In this document: one piece after another, positions 25,137-35,848 of the stretch
Layout: each line of letters opens with the position of its first letter
Numbering within the stretch: the stretch's first letter is position 1
Assembly: GCF_900450705.1 (NCBI RefSeq)
Contig: NZ_UGHK01000002.1
Coordinates: forward strand, 62,001-126,000
Origin: Avibacterium paragallinarum
Lineage (GTDB): Bacteria; Pseudomonadota; Gammaproteobacteria; Enterobacterales; Pasteurellaceae
DNA length: 64,000 nt
Direction of reading: 5' to 3'
Notes under the pieces: model-generated
Told to the model about the DNA's origin: nothing
The model's database searches: none
What the model saw: the letters and a program-made list of their open reading frames with translations, nothing else
Position numbers and translations under genes: made by a program

Positions 25137-25164
25137 TTTAAAAGCGGTTTAAATAGCGTTTAAA
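25137..25164 (+). repeat. 11-bp phased TTTAAA array 6
   Basis: TTTAAA at 25137, 25148 and 25159, exactly 11 bp apart, just inside the prophage right end. The 245-bp gap 25002-25247 has no gene and contains only this array and the end repeats. Confidence 0.7.
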
Positions 25165-25197
25165 TATCATAAAAAAATCCACATAACGTGGGAAATT

Positions 25198-25247
25198 TTT
25201 TTCTCAAGTTATGTGGACGCTTTTCTCATTTTTCGCGGACGGCTTCA
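25198..25247 (+). repeat. Prophage right end with two tandem transposase-binding repeats
   Basis: Read inward on the minus strand from 25247 the end is TGAAGC, as in Mu. It is followed by two contiguous 22-bp repeats (25220-25241 and 25198-25219), both starting CGTCC and sharing TGAGAAAA at repeat positions 14-21. Mu has adjacent R1-R2 sites in the same place. The bases 25248-25252 (GGCAC) should be the 5-bp target duplication. Confidence 0.85.
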
Positions 25248-25817
25248 GGCACTGTGCCTGATGAAGTGCGGTGGAAATTAAACGAATTTCAGATTTTTTC
25301 TTATTTTGTGTTGTATTTTGAAAAACAGGGTTTGCATTATCCTGATAAAAAGACCTTTCCACAAAATGCTTTTGCCACTATCGGCACGCACGATGTTCCC
25401 TCACTCGCGAGTTTTTGGCATTGCCGTGATTTAGCCCATTTTGCTCAGCTCAGCATATTGGCAGGCGAGAGGCTAAAACAAAAATACGATCAGCGGTTAT
25501 TAGATAAACAAGCCCTATTAAACAGCTTGCACCGCGATCAATATTTACCCGACGATTACTGGGGCGATGCCCTCACAATGGCAATGCACCAAAATTTAAT
25601 GCGGGTAATCCACCTTTATTTAGCCGAAAGCCAAACCAAGCTCATTGGCGTTCAACTGGAAAATTTAATTGAGCAGGAAATTTCCTTCAATCTTCCTGGC
25701 ACATCAATGGAATATCCAAATTGGCGTATGAAATTAGCCCGAACCATTGAGGACATTTTTTCTGATGAAAATATCACCGCACTTTTAACTGAAATTAACC
25801 AAGCACGTCAGCGATAA
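25248..25817 (+). pseudogene. malQ: 4-alpha-glucanotransferase, C-terminal fragment disrupted by prophage
   Basis: The 189 codons after the prophage end encode the C-terminal third of MalQ (amylomaltase): GTVPDEVRWKLNEFQIFSY, ATIGTHDVPSLASFWHCRDL, NLPGTSMEYPNWRMKL. The frame is open at the exact base after the prophage end, and the rest of malQ should lie beyond the left prophage end. MalQ reshuffles maltodextrins made in glycogen breakdown. The stop lies nine bases before glgB, consistent with an original malQ-glgBXCAP operon. Confidence 0.92.
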
Positions 25818-25826
25818 GAGGTTTAT

Positions 25827-28106
25827 ATGAATACATTGCTTCCACAACAAGCCATTAATGCCTTTTTCAACGGCACGCATTCCGATCCCTTTTCTGTGCT
25901 GGGTATGCACGAAACAGAAAAGGGCATTGAAGTTCGCGTATTATTGCCTGATGCCAATCAGGTTAAGGTGCTGGATAAAGAAAATCCAAGTAAGGTTTAT
26001 CCCTTAGATTGCCTTGATGAACGCGGCTTTTTTGCGGGTATCATTCCAAACACACACAGTTTTTTTGCTTATCAATTAGAAGTCTATTGGGGCAATGAAC
26101 CACAGATTGTAGAAGATCCGTACCGTTTTCACCCAATGATTCAAGAGCTGGATAATTGGCTATTAGCAGAGGGTTCTCATTTACGCCCTTATGAAATTTT
26201 AGGCACACACTTTATGCAATGCGAAGGCGTATCAGGCGTGAATTTCCGCTTATGGGCGCCGAATGCGAAGCGGGTTTCGGTGGTGGGGGATTTCAACTAT
26301 TGGGACGGTCGCCGCCACCCGATGCGTTTTCATTCCTCAAGTGGTATTTGGGAGTTGTTTATCCCTAAAGTGGCATTAGGACAGTTGTATAAATTTGAAT
26401 TATTGGATTGTAACGATCAGCTCCGTTTGAAAGCCGATCCTTATGCCTTTAGCTCACAGCTTCGTCCTGATACGGCTTCGCAAATTAGCCCATTGCCGAA
26501 TGTGGTGGAAATGACGGAAAAACGTCGCAAAGCCAACCAGTTTGATCAGCCGATTTCCATTTATGAAGTACATTTAGGCTCTTGGCGGCGAAATCTCGCG
26601 AACAATTTTTGGTTAGATTACGATGAAATCGCTGATGAGCTGATCCCTTATGTGAAAGAAATGGGTTTCACCCATATTGAATTTTTGCCGTTGTCAGAAT
26701 TTCCTTTTGACGGCTCTTGGGGTTATCAACCTATCGGGCTTTATTCCCCAACTAGCCGTTTCGGCACGGCGGAGGGCTTTAAACGTTTAATCGAGAAAGC
26801 TCACGAGGCGGGAATTAATGTGATTTTAGATTGGGTTCCAGGGCATTTCCCAAGTGATACCCACGGTTTGGCTGCCTTTGATGGCACGGCGTTATATGAG
26901 TATGCTGATCCGAAAGAGGGCTATCATCAAGATTGGAACACGTTGATTTATAACTACGGTCGTTATGAAGTTAAAAACTTCTTATCTGGCAATGCGTTAT
27001 ATTGGCTAGAACGCTTTGGTTTAGACGGCTTGCGTGTGGACGCGGTGGCATCAATGATTTACCGTGATTACAGCCGCGCAGACGGCGAGTGGATTCCAAA
27101 TCAATATGGCGGTCGGGAAAATTTAGAGGCGATCGAATTTTTAAAACACACCAATTATGTATTGGGAACAGAAAATGCGGGGGCGATCACCATTGCAGAA
27201 GAATCCACTTCTTTTGCGGGCGTTACGCACCCACCGCAAGATGGCGGGCTAGGTTTCCACTTCAAATGGAATATGGGGTGGATGAACGACACGCTATCCT
27301 ATATGCAAAAAGATCCCATTTATCGCCAACATCACCATAGCCAAATGACCTTTGGAATGATGTATCAATACAGCGAAAATTTCGTGCTTCCTCTTTCGCA
27401 CGATGAAGTGGTACACGGCAAAGGCTCACTTATCGGCAAAATGCCCGGTGATGCGTGGCAAAAATTTGCCAACCTACGGGCGTATTACGGCTATATGTGG
27501 GGCTATCCGGGTAAAAAATTGCTCTTTATGGGCAATGAATTTGCTCAGGGGCGAGAATGGAACTATCAAGAAAGCCTTGATTGGTTCTTGTTCGATGAAA
27601 ATATCGGTGGCGGTTGGCATAACGGCGTACAAAAATTTGTGCAAGATTTGAACCGCACTTATCAAACGTACCCCGCTTTATACGAGTTGGATTATGACCC
27701 CGCAGGCTTTAATTGGCTGGTGGTGGACGACTATCAAAACTCCGTCTTTGTGTTTGAACGTTGTAGCCGTGGGGGCGAACGCCTTATTGTGGTAAGCAAT
27801 TTCACCCCAGTGCCTCGCTATAATTATCGTTTTGGCGTGAACGAAGCAGGGGAGTATGAAGAAATTCTTAATTCTGATTCGGCCTTCTATCAAGGCTCAA
27901 ATTTAGGCAATCAAGGCGTGGTGGTCAGCGAAGCTATCGCGAGCCACGATAAAGCCCAATCTATTTCCATCACCATTCCGCCACTGGCAACCTTGTATTT
28001 GAAATGGAAGAAACCCGCAAAAGCGGAAAAAACGCACAAGCCTCAAAGCACAAAAGGCAAAGGGGTTAAAGCTGCCAAAGGGCAGAGAACAAATAAAAGA
28101 AAATAG
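25827..28106 (+). CDS. glgB: 1,4-alpha-glucan branching enzyme
   Basis: A 759-residue GH13 branching enzyme. The N-terminal carbohydrate-binding domains precede the (beta/alpha)8 barrel with ILDWVPGHF, the nucleophile region [11 protein letters not shown], and the conserved SHDEV. It adds alpha-1,6 branches to the chains made by GlgA. A Lys-rich C-terminal tail (about 30 residues) extends beyond the usual end. GAGG precedes ATG 25827. With malQ disrupted, its promoter may be altered by the prophage right end. Confidence 0.97.
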   Translation: MNTLLPQQAINAFFNGTHSDPFSVLGMHETEKGIEVRVLLPDANQVKVLDKENPSKVYPLDCLDERGFFAGIIPNTHSFFAYQLEVYWGNEPQIVEDPYRFHPMIQELDNWLLAEGSHLRPYEILGTHFMQCEGVSGVNFRLWAPNAKRVSVVGDFNYWDGRRHPMRFHSSSGIWELFIPKVALGQLYKFELLDCNDQLRLKADPYAFSSQLRPDTASQISPLPNVVEMTEKRRKANQFDQPISIYEVHLGSWRRNLANNFWLDYDEIADELIPYVKEMGFTHIEFLPLSEFPFDGSWGYQPIGLYSPTSRFGTAEGFKRLIEKAHEAGINVILDWVPGHFPSDTHGLAAFDGTALYEYADPKEGYHQDWNTLIYNYGRYEVKNFLSGNALYWLERFGLDGLRVDAVASMIYRDYSRADGEWIPNQYGGRENLEAIEFLKHTNYVLGTENAGAITIAEESTSFAGVTHPPQDGGLGFHFKWNMGWMNDTLSYMQKDPIYRQHHHSQMTFGMMYQYSENFVLPLSHDEVVHGKGSLIGKMPGDAWQKFANLRAYYGYMWGYPGKKLLFMGNEFAQGREWNYQESLDWFLFDENIGGGWHNGVQKFVQDLNRTYQTYPALYELDYDPAGFNWLVVDDYQNSVFVFERCSRGGERLIVVSNFTPVPRYNYRFGVNEAGEYEEILNSDSAFYQGSNLGNQGVVVSEAIASHDKAQSISITIPPLATLYLKWKKPAKAEKTHKPQSTKGKGVKAAKGQRTNKRK

Positions 28107-28118
28107 GCAAGATAAGCA

Positions 28119-30116
28119 ATGATTAACACGGCAATCGGCAAACCTTATCCCTTAGGAAGCACCTTTAGTCGCCCGCAGACGGGAAGTCATCAAGGCGAGG
28201 CGGGGTGGAACTTCGCGATTTTTTCTGCCTATGCGGAAAATGTCAGATTATGCTTATTTTTTGATGGGCAAGAGTTACCTTTAGAAATGTATCAAACGGG
28301 GGATATTTGGCATTTGTGGGTAGGCGATCTGCCCTATGGCACAGAATACGGCTTTCGGCTTGAGGGCAAAGCGGGGACATTGTGTAATCCGCAAAAATTA
28401 ATGCTCGATCCTTATGCTAAAGCGGTGATCGGTAAGCCAGATTTAAGCAGTGCGGAAAAGCGTGAATGGTTTTTGTTAAGCGATAGTCGAGATAACGCCA
28501 GCCTCGCCCCGAAAGCGGTGTTAGTTGATGAACATTTTGATTGGCAAGGGGATAAACCACTTGCTACCCCTTGGGCGGAAACCTTGATTTATGAATTGCA
28601 CATCAAAGGTTTCACCCAGCTTCGCCAAGACTTACCCGAAGCCATTCGAGGCACTTATGCGGGGCTGGCTCACCCCACAATGATTGCCTATTTAAAAGCA
28701 CTTGGCATAAGTGCGGTGGAAATTTTACCCATAAATTATCATTTAAACGAACCGCACTTACAGGAAAAAGGCTTAACCAATTATTGGGGATACAGCCCAT
28801 TGGCAATGTTTGCGGTGGAATCGGACTATTGGTCAGGGCAGGCGGGAACGACACCGTTAAGTGAATTTAAAACAATGGTGAAAACCTTGCACCAAGCGGG
28901 CATTGAGGTGATTTTAGATGTGGTGTTTAACCATAGCGTAGAATCAGAAAAAACGTTCCCAACCTTTAGCCAACGGGGAATTGATGATCGGACGTATTAT
29001 TGGCAAAACGCACAGGGGGAATATCTCAATGCCACAGGCTGCGGCAACACGCTCAATTTAGCCAATGACATTACACGCCGTTGGATCATTGATTGTTTGC
29101 GTTATTGGGTGGAAGAATGCCATATTGACGGTTTCCGTTTTGATCTCGCCACAGTGTTAGGCAGAGAAACCCCAGACTTTAACCCGCAAGCACGGCTGTT
29201 TATAGAAATTGCACAAGAGCCACGTTTACAACACTGTAAATTTATTGCAGAACCTTGGGACATTGGCGAGAGGGGCTATCAAGTGGGAAATTTCCCGCCT
29301 TATTTTGCCGAATGGAACGATCGCTTTCGTGATGATCTGTGTCGTTTTTGGTTATGGAAAAGTGGGGAGCTGGGTGGTTTTGCTCAACGTTTCGCAGGAT
29401 CAAGCGACATTTATCAAAATGGCGATCGCAAGCCACATAATTCGGTGAATTTTATTACAGCACACGATGGCTTTACCCTGTGCGATCTCACCAGCTATAA
29501 CCAAAAGCATAATCTCGCGAATGGGGAAGATAATCGTGATGGTCGCAATGAAAATTACAGTTATAACCACGGTATAGAGGGCGTGGAAAATATTCCCGAT
29601 GACGTGAAATATCAACGCTTTTTAACTTGTTGCGGTTTGCTTGGCAGTTTGTTGCTTGCCAACGGTACGCCAATGCTGTTAGCGGGCGATGAATTTGGAC
29701 ATAGCCAACAAGGCAACAATAACGCCTATTGCCAAGATAATGAAATCACTTGGCTAAATTGGCAAAAATTTCAACCGCACTTATTTGAAGCCACAAAACA
29801 GTTCATTGCCTTGAGAAAAGCGATACCGAGTTTACAACGCGATGAGTGGTGGAGTGAAAAAAATGTGCAATGGCGAAATGTGCAAGGGGAAAGAATGACC
29901 GTGGCGGATTGGCATAATCCGCACAGCAAAGCAATGCAAATCCAGTTAGATGAAAACTGGTTACTTTTAATCAATGCAAAAGCAGAATTACAAACATTCT
30001 TGTTGCCTGAAGGGAAATGGGAAGTTGTATATTGTGGTGCGTCAGTACAAATGCAAGGAAATCGATGGGCTGTAAATGATCTCGCATTCGTATGTTGCAC
30101 GAAAAAAAGGAAATGA
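28119..30116 (+). CDS. glgX: Glycogen debranching enzyme
   Basis: A 665-residue GH13 isoamylase-type debranching enzyme: YELHIKGFT, VILDVVFNHS, GFRFDLATVLGR (nucleophile Asp), NFITAHDGFTL. It removes the short limit-dextrin branches left by glycogen phosphorylase. It is 12 bases after glgB and in the same operon. Weak ribosome binding site. Confidence 0.97.
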   Translation: MINTAIGKPYPLGSTFSRPQTGSHQGEAGWNFAIFSAYAENVRLCLFFDGQELPLEMYQTGDIWHLWVGDLPYGTEYGFRLEGKAGTLCNPQKLMLDPYAKAVIGKPDLSSAEKREWFLLSDSRDNASLAPKAVLVDEHFDWQGDKPLATPWAETLIYELHIKGFTQLRQDLPEAIRGTYAGLAHPTMIAYLKALGISAVEILPINYHLNEPHLQEKGLTNYWGYSPLAMFAVESDYWSGQAGTTPLSEFKTMVKTLHQAGIEVILDVVFNHSVESEKTFPTFSQRGIDDRTYYWQNAQGEYLNATGCGNTLNLANDITRRWIIDCLRYWVEECHIDGFRFDLATVLGRETPDFNPQARLFIEIAQEPRLQHCKFIAEPWDIGERGYQVGNFPPYFAEWNDRFRDDLCRFWLWKSGELGGFAQRFAGSSDIYQNGDRKPHNSVNFITAHDGFTLCDLTSYNQKHNLANGEDNRDGRNENYSYNHGIEGVENIPDDVKYQRFLTCCGLLGSLLLANGTPMLLAGDEFGHSQQGNNNAYCQDNEITWLNWQKFQPHLFEATKQFIALRKAIPSLQRDEWWSEKNVQWRNVQGERMTVADWHNPHSKAMQIQLDENWLLLINAKAELQTFLLPEGKWEVVYCGASVQMQGNRWAVNDLAFVCCTKKRK

Positions 30117-30154
30117 CTATTGAGCAATCAATAAATTAATGCGAGGAAAATGCA

Positions 30155-31462
30155 ATGAGCAACAGTATTTCAAAATCACCCAATAAATATGATCTTGTGA
30201 AAGATACCTTGGTGTTAATTCTTGCGGGTGGGCGTGGTTCACGGCTTTATGAGCTAACAGATAAACGGGCAAAACCTGCGTTATATTTTGGTGGCAACAG
30301 ACGAATTATTGATTTTGCCCTATCAAATTGTCTTAATTCAGGGCTTAATAAGATTGGCGTAGTTACTCAATATGCCGCACACTCACTGCTACGCCATTTG
30401 CAAAAAGGCTGGTCATTTTTACCGCAAGAGCGGGGTGAGTTCATTGATATGCTCCCAGCGCGTCAGCAAATTGATGATTCCACTTGGTATCGTGGCACAG
30501 CGGACGCAGTGTATCAAAATATGGCGATTATTCGCGATCATTACTGCCCGAAATACATTCTGATTTTGGCAGGTGATCACATCTACAAACAAGATTACAG
30601 CCAAATGTTGCTCGATCACGTTTCTAGCAATGCCAAATGTACGGTGGGTTGTATTGAAGTAGAGCGAGAAAAAGCCTGCGAATTTGGTGTAATGGCAGTG
30701 GACGAAAATCTTAAAGTAAAAGCCTTTGTGGAAAAACCGAAAGATCCCCCAGCAATGGCAGGCAAACCTAACGTATCCTTAGCTTCGATGGGAATTTATG
30801 TATTTAACGCCGATTATCTTTACGATATTTTAGAGCGTGAAGTGAACACCCCTTACACCTCCCACGATTTTGGTAAAGACATCTTACCGAAATGCCTTGA
30901 AGAAGGCACATTGTACGCCCACCCATTTAGCCGTTCTTGTATGGGACGTAACACCGATGGCGAAATCTATTGGCGTGATGTGGGAACATTGGATAGCTTC
31001 TGGCAATCTAACATTGATTTAGTGTCAGAAAATCCGCAGTTGGATATTTACGATCAACGCTGGCCGATTCGCGGTAACCCAACGCAAACTTATCCATCAA
31101 AATTCTTTTATAGCAAATCGGACATTAAGCCCGTCGATAACTGCTTGATTTCGGGGGGCTGTGTGATTACCGATGCGTCCATTAGCTATTCGGTGCTGTT
31201 TGATCGTGTTACAGTGCAAGAGGGATCGCTCGTCGATCATAGTGTGGTGTTGCCACAAGTTACCATTGGCAAAAATTGCATACTCAAACGTTGTATTGTG
31301 GATCGCCATTCGGTGATTCCTGACGGAATGCAAATTGGTGTTGATTTAGAACTTGATAGCAAACGCTTTAGAGTAAGTAGCAGTGGTGTAGTGCTAGTTA
31401 CTGCATCAATGTTAAAGAAGTTAAATGGTGAAACAGTTGCGTTTGAAGCGCATTTAGATTAA
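30155..31462 (+). CDS. glgC: Glucose-1-phosphate adenylyltransferase
   Basis: A 435-residue ADP-glucose pyrophosphorylase with the N-terminal LILAGGRGSRLYELTDKRAKPA nucleotide-binding motif, the catalytic-region IILAGDHIYKQDY-type segment and the C-terminal left-handed beta-helix. It makes ADP-glucose, the donor for GlgA, and is usually the allosterically controlled step. AGGA precedes ATG 30155. Complete. Confidence 0.97.
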   Translation: MSNSISKSPNKYDLVKDTLVLILAGGRGSRLYELTDKRAKPALYFGGNRRIIDFALSNCLNSGLNKIGVVTQYAAHSLLRHLQKGWSFLPQERGEFIDMLPARQQIDDSTWYRGTADAVYQNMAIIRDHYCPKYILILAGDHIYKQDYSQMLLDHVSSNAKCTVGCIEVEREKACEFGVMAVDENLKVKAFVEKPKDPPAMAGKPNVSLASMGIYVFNADYLYDILEREVNTPYTSHDFGKDILPKCLEEGTLYAHPFSRSCMGRNTDGEIYWRDVGTLDSFWQSNIDLVSENPQLDIYDQRWPIRGNPTQTYPSKFFYSKSDIKPVDNCLISGGCVITDASISYSVLFDRVTVQEGSLVDHSVVLPQVTIGKNCILKRCIVDRHSVIPDGMQIGVDLELDSKRFRVSSSGVVLVTASMLKKLNGETVAFEAHLD

Positions 31463-31474
31463 TACAACGTAAAG

Positions 31475-31514
31475 AGAAGTGCGGTGAAATTTTGCGAAAT
31501 TTTCACCGTATTTC
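31475..31514 (+). terminator. Uptake-word hairpin between glgC and glgA
   Basis: AAGTGCGGTGAAATTT with the following TGCG and AAATTTTCACCG form a stem around an uptake word. It lies inside the operon and may attenuate or stabilise the transcript. Confidence 0.4.
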
Positions 31515-31537
31515 TGTGTTTTAAGGATAAAAAAATA

Positions 31538-32977
31538 ATGAGAGTTTTACACGTTTGTTCGGAGCTTTATCCCTTACTGAAAACAGGCGGATTAGCAGAT
31601 GTAATGGGGGCATTACCTTTCGCACAACAGCAAATTGGCATTGATAGCCGTGTTGTATTACCAGCCTATCCTGCTATTGTAGCGGGTATTCCTCACACCG
31701 TTGTGGTGGCAGAATTTGATAATTTCGCAGGGCATATTGTGCTGCGTTATGGAGAATACAACGGGCTGGGCGTTTATTTGATTGACGCACCGCACTTATA
31801 TTCAAGAGAGGGCAACCCTTATCACGATCAATGGTACAACGATTACGCCGATAACTATAAACGCTTCGCCTTGCTAGGCTGGGTGGGAGCTGAGTTAGCG
31901 GTGGGCTTAGATGCGTGGTGGCAAGCAGAGGTGGTACATGCCCACGATTGGCACGCAGGCTTAGCCAGTGCCTACTTGGCGGCGAAAGGTCGCCCCGCAA
32001 AATCGGTGTTTACCATTCACAATCTCGCCTATCAAGGGGTATTTTCTTATCATCATTTATTTGAGTTAGGGCTACCTTGGGAAATGTTCAATATTAATGG
32101 TTTAGAGCTACACGGACAAATTTCCTATTTAAAATCAGGGCTTTATTATTCTAATGTGGTTACTGCCGTTAGCCCAACCTACGCCCAAGAAATTACCACG
32201 CCAGAATTTGGTTACGGCTTGCAAGGCTTATTAAGTGCTTTACGCCACGAGGGGCGTTTAATCGGCATTCTTAATGGTGTTGATGAGCAAATTTGGAACC
32301 CGAATGTGGATCAGTACATTGAAGATCATTACAAATTAAAAGCAATGGCAGGCAAGCGTAAAAACAAAGAAAAATTACAGGCCTATTTCAACTTACCGCA
32401 AAATCCAGAGACATTATTATTTGTGATGGTTACCCGCCTCACGGAACAGAAAGGCGTGGATTTATTGCTACAAAGTGCCGAAACTTTGGTACAACAAGGC
32501 GGTCAGCTTGTGGTGTTAGGTTCGGGAGCAGCCCATTTAGAAGAGGGGTTACGCCAACTTGCCGCCTATTATCCTAAAAATATCGCGGTGAAAATTGGCT
32601 ATGATGAAGCCTTATCCCATCTCATTATCGCAGGGGGCGATGTGATTTTCGTGCCAAGTCGCTTTGAACCTTGTGGTTTAACCCAGCTTTATGGCTTGAA
32701 ATACGGCACATTACCGCTCGTGCGTGCTACAGGCGGATTAGCAGATACAGTGGTGGACAGCCATTCAGAAAACATCAAAGCCCGCCGAGCCACGGGATTC
32801 GTTTTTAATGATGCCAATGTAGAGGGGCTTTGTTGGGCGATCAATAACGCATTCGCCTTATGGCAAAAACAGCGTTTATGGCAAGGCGTAAGAGCGGTGG
32901 CAATGGAGCAAGATTTTAGCTGGCGAATTGCCGCGAAGCATTACCAAACCTTGTATCAACGCTTGTTGGGTGTGTGA
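31538..32977 (+). CDS. glgA: Glycogen synthase
   Basis: A 479-residue GT5 ADP-glucose glycogen synthase: [24 protein letters not shown] with the KTGGL donor-binding motif, HAHDWHAGL, and the C-terminal [17 protein letters not shown]. The longer upstream frame is rejected because ATG 31538 gives the canonical N-terminus and has AAGGA upstream. Confidence 0.97.
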   Translation: MRVLHVCSELYPLLKTGGLADVMGALPFAQQQIGIDSRVVLPAYPAIVAGIPHTVVVAEFDNFAGHIVLRYGEYNGLGVYLIDAPHLYSREGNPYHDQWYNDYADNYKRFALLGWVGAELAVGLDAWWQAEVVHAHDWHAGLASAYLAAKGRPAKSVFTIHNLAYQGVFSYHHLFELGLPWEMFNINGLELHGQISYLKSGLYYSNVVTAVSPTYAQEITTPEFGYGLQGLLSALRHEGRLIGILNGVDEQIWNPNVDQYIEDHYKLKAMAGKRKNKEKLQAYFNLPQNPETLLFVMVTRLTEQKGVDLLLQSAETLVQQGGQLVVLGSGAAHLEEGLRQLAAYYPKNIAVKIGYDEALSHLIIAGGDVIFVPSRFEPCGLTQLYGLKYGTLPLVRATGGLADTVVDSHSENIKARRATGFVFNDANVEGLCWAINNAFALWQKQRLWQGVRAVAMEQDFSWRIAAKHYQTLYQRLLGV

Positions 32978-33192
32978 TTAAAACGCTCAACATAGGCGAG
33001 GTAAATAATACGGCAAGGTTCAACTTAGAAATGGATAATGCCGTATTATTTTGACCTCAACGGGCGTAAGGTTATCGAAACCAAAGTGCGGTCATAAAAA
33101 CGCACGTTTTTTAGTGAATTTTTGTTGTATTTTTATGCAAAAGGCGTAAAAATACGCCGATTTTAAATTGAAATAGATTAGGAGAGCCATCT
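32978..33192. other. glgA-glgP intergenic region
   Basis: Contains a 12-bp inverted repeat AATAATACGGCA (33004-33015) / TGCCGTATTATT (33039-33050) followed by TT, likely a terminator; an uptake word at 33087-33096; and GGCGTA/TACGCC (33145-33160) 30 bases before the glgP start. No gene seen. Confidence 0.55.
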
Positions 33193-35654
33193 ATGACAAT
33201 GGATAATACCGATTTTCCATTTTCTTATAACCAACCGGAGCAAACCACAGAATCGCTGAAAAAGGCGATTGTGTATAAATTGATTTTCTTAATTGGACGT
33301 TCCCCGCAAGAGGCAAGCCAGCGTGATTGGCTAAATGCCACCCTTTATGCCGTGCGTGATCTGGTTACCGAAGGCTGGATTTCCACCGCGAAAGAAGCCC
33401 GCAGTGAAGATACCCGTCGCGTTTATTATTTATCAATGGAATATTTAATGGGACGCACCCTGTCCAACGCATTAATCGCAGAGGGCGTTTACACGCTCGC
33501 TAAAGACGCATTGGCAGAGCTTGACGTGGACTTAGAAGAAATCATCGAAAAAGAGGTAGATCCTGGTTTAGGAAATGGGGGCTTGGGGCGTTTAGCTGCC
33601 TGCTTTATGGATTCTATCGCCACCCTTGCGATTCCCGCGATGGGCTATGGTATCCGCTACGAATATGGAATGTTCCAACAAGCCATTGAAGAGGGCAAAC
33701 AAGTAGAAAAACCTGATGCGTGGCTAGAAAAAGGCGCACCTTGGGAATTTATGCGGCCGTCTAAACGCTTTAATATCCAATTTGGCGGACACATTTATTT
33801 TGAAGGCAAAAAATGCGTTTGGGATTCAAGCGAAGAAATCACCGCACTTGCTTATGATCAAATGATCCCTGGCTATGACAATGACAGTGCGGCAACTTTA
33901 CGTTTATGGAGTGCCCACGCGGGGGATTCTTTCAATTTGGCAGAATTTAACCGTGGGGATTATTTCCGTGCCATTGAAACCCGTGCCGCAAGCGAAAATG
34001 TTTCTCGTGTGTTATACCCTGATGATTCCACTTGGGCTGGGCGTGAATTGCGATTACGTCAAGAATATTTCTTAGTGTCAGCCTCATTGCAAGACATTAT
34101 CAAACGCCACAAACGCACCCACGGCACAGTGAAAAATTTAGCCGATAAAGTTGCTATTCACCTCAATGACACTCACCCAGCCCTTGCCATTCCTGAATTA
34201 ATGTATATTTTGGTGGATAAAGAAGGCTATGATTGGAAAACTGCGTGGGATATGTGCCGCCGTATTTTCTCCTACACTTGCCACACTTTAATGTCTGAAG
34301 CCTTGGAAACTTGGCCAGTGGAAATGATGGCGAAAAACCTCCCTCGCCATTTGCAAATTATCTTTGAAATCAACGATTATTTCTTGGAATATGTCCGCAC
34401 TTATGTAACAACCGACGATGATTTTATTCGCCGTGTTTCTCTGATCGAAGAGGGCGATACGCGTAAAGTGCGTATGGGCTGGCTTTCTGTGGTGGGATCA
34501 CACAAAGTTAATGGGGTTGCTGCCATTCATTCGGATTTAATGAAAACCTCTACCTTTGCCGACTTTGCCCACATTTACCCAGAACGCTTCACCAATGTAA
34601 CCAATGGGATTACGCCACGCCGTTGGATTGCGGTGGCAAACCCAGACTTTCCGCCTTATTTGACCGTTATATCGGCACAGAATGGCGACGTGATTTGAGC
34701 TTATTGACGGAACTCAAAGCCCATATCAATGACGCAGAAGTGCAACAAGCCATTCCCGCGATTAAACGTGCGAACAAACAGCGTTTAGCCGACTATGTGA
34801 AAAAAGAATTGGGGATTGAATTAAACCCTGATGCCTTATTTGATGTGCAAGTGAAGCGTATCCACGAATACAAACGCCAAATTCTCAACGTCTTGCATAT
34901 TGTTGCACGTTATAATGAAATGCTAGAGAATCCAGAAAAAGACTGGACACCACGCGTATTCATTCTTGCAGGAAAAGCGGCATCAGCCTATTATGCGGCG
35001 AAACAAACCATTAATTTAATCAATGATGTGGCGAAAATCATCAATAACGATGAACGCTTGCAAGGTCGCCTGAAAGTGGTGTTTATTCCAAACTACAGCG
35101 TCAGCCTTGCTCAGATCATCATTCCTGCTGCGGATATTTCCGAGCAAATTTCTCTCGCAGGAACGGAAGCATCAGGCACAAGTAATATGAAGTTCGCTCT
35201 TAATGGCGCATTAACCCTTGGCACATTAGACGGGGCAAACGTAGAAATCTTGGAAAACGTGGGCGAAGATAACATTTTCATTTTTGGTCATACCGTTGAG
35301 GAAGTGGAAGCGTTACGTCGTAACGGATACCGCCCTTACGATATTTACCAAAGCAATGAAAAGCTACGCCGGGTGATCGACCAAATCACATCAGGCTTCT
35401 TTTCCCCGAATGACCCGCACCGTTATCAAGATTTACTCAATGGCTTGTGCTATCACGATTATTATCAATCCTTTGCCGACTTCCAAAGCTATGTGGAAGC
35501 CCAAAAACGGGTTGATAAAAAATACCGTGATCAAAAGGCTTGGACAAACAGTGCGTTACAAAATATCGTCAATATGAGCTTCTTCTCCTCAGACCGCACG
35601 ATCAAAGAATACGCAGAAAAAATCTGGAAAGTGAAGCCATTAATGGTGAAATAA
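33193..35654 (+). pseudogene. glgP: Glycogen phosphorylase with a frameshift
   Basis: Two frames together encode a full-length GlgP of about 820 residues. The first (33193-34698) runs from the N-terminus through [17 protein letters not shown] to [11 protein letters not shown] and then enters a wrong frame near 34641-34650. The second continues in the next frame with [28 protein letters not shown] and the PLP-lysine region [18 protein letters not shown] one-base loss in CCCAGAC around 34641-34647 explains it. GlgP releases glucose-1-phosphate from glycogen; the catalytic C-terminal domain would be lost. A sequencing error is possible. Confidence 0.85.
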
Positions 35655-35669
35655 TTAGAAAAAACTAAG

Positions 35670-35706
35670 AAAATCTGTGCCTTTAAAATATTAAGGCACA
35701 GATTTT
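35670..35706 (+). terminator. Terminator of the glycogen operon
   Basis: AAAATCTGTGCCTT (35670-35683) pairs perfectly with AAGGCACAGATTTT (35693-35706). U-rich 3' arm. Confidence 0.85.
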
Positions 35707-35791
35707 ATACTTAAATTTTACTTGCATTCCACCTCTTTAGAGGTCTTAAAAACTTTCTCACATTATCAATATAATAAAAAAAATTTTAATA

Positions 35792-35807
35792 CTGCATAAA
35801 TATACAG
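35792..35807 (+). promoter_or_regulatory. LexA (SOS) box upstream of dinB
   Basis: CTGCATAAATATACAG matches the gamma-proteobacterial LexA box CTGT-N8-ACAG at 14 of 16 positions of its AT-alternating consensus and extends as TACTG..CAGTA (35790-35809). It lies 41 bases before the dinB start, so SOS control is expected. Confidence 0.75.
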
Positions 35808-35848
35808 TAAAATATCCTCATAATCATACCGCACTTTACATTTAAACT

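Larger units (their letters stand above)
1..25247 (+). mobile_element. Mu-like transposable prophage, right part (left end outside window)
   Basis: Nearly all genes from the left edge to 25 kb are phage morphogenesis genes on the plus strand in Mu order: terminase, portal, MuF, protease/scaffold, capsid, contractile tail, fibre, com, DNA methyltransferase. The element ends at 25247 with terminal CA and two tandem transposase-binding-like repeats, and host malQ resumes at 25248. Head genes resemble Mu while the tail block resembles P2. Transposition, immunity and lysis genes, expected to the left, are not in the window, so inducibility cannot be judged. Confidence 0.95.

Noticed and set aside
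25188-25247. malQ start at 25188
   Set aside because: The first 20 codons lie in the prophage end; the malQ homology starts exactly at 25248.
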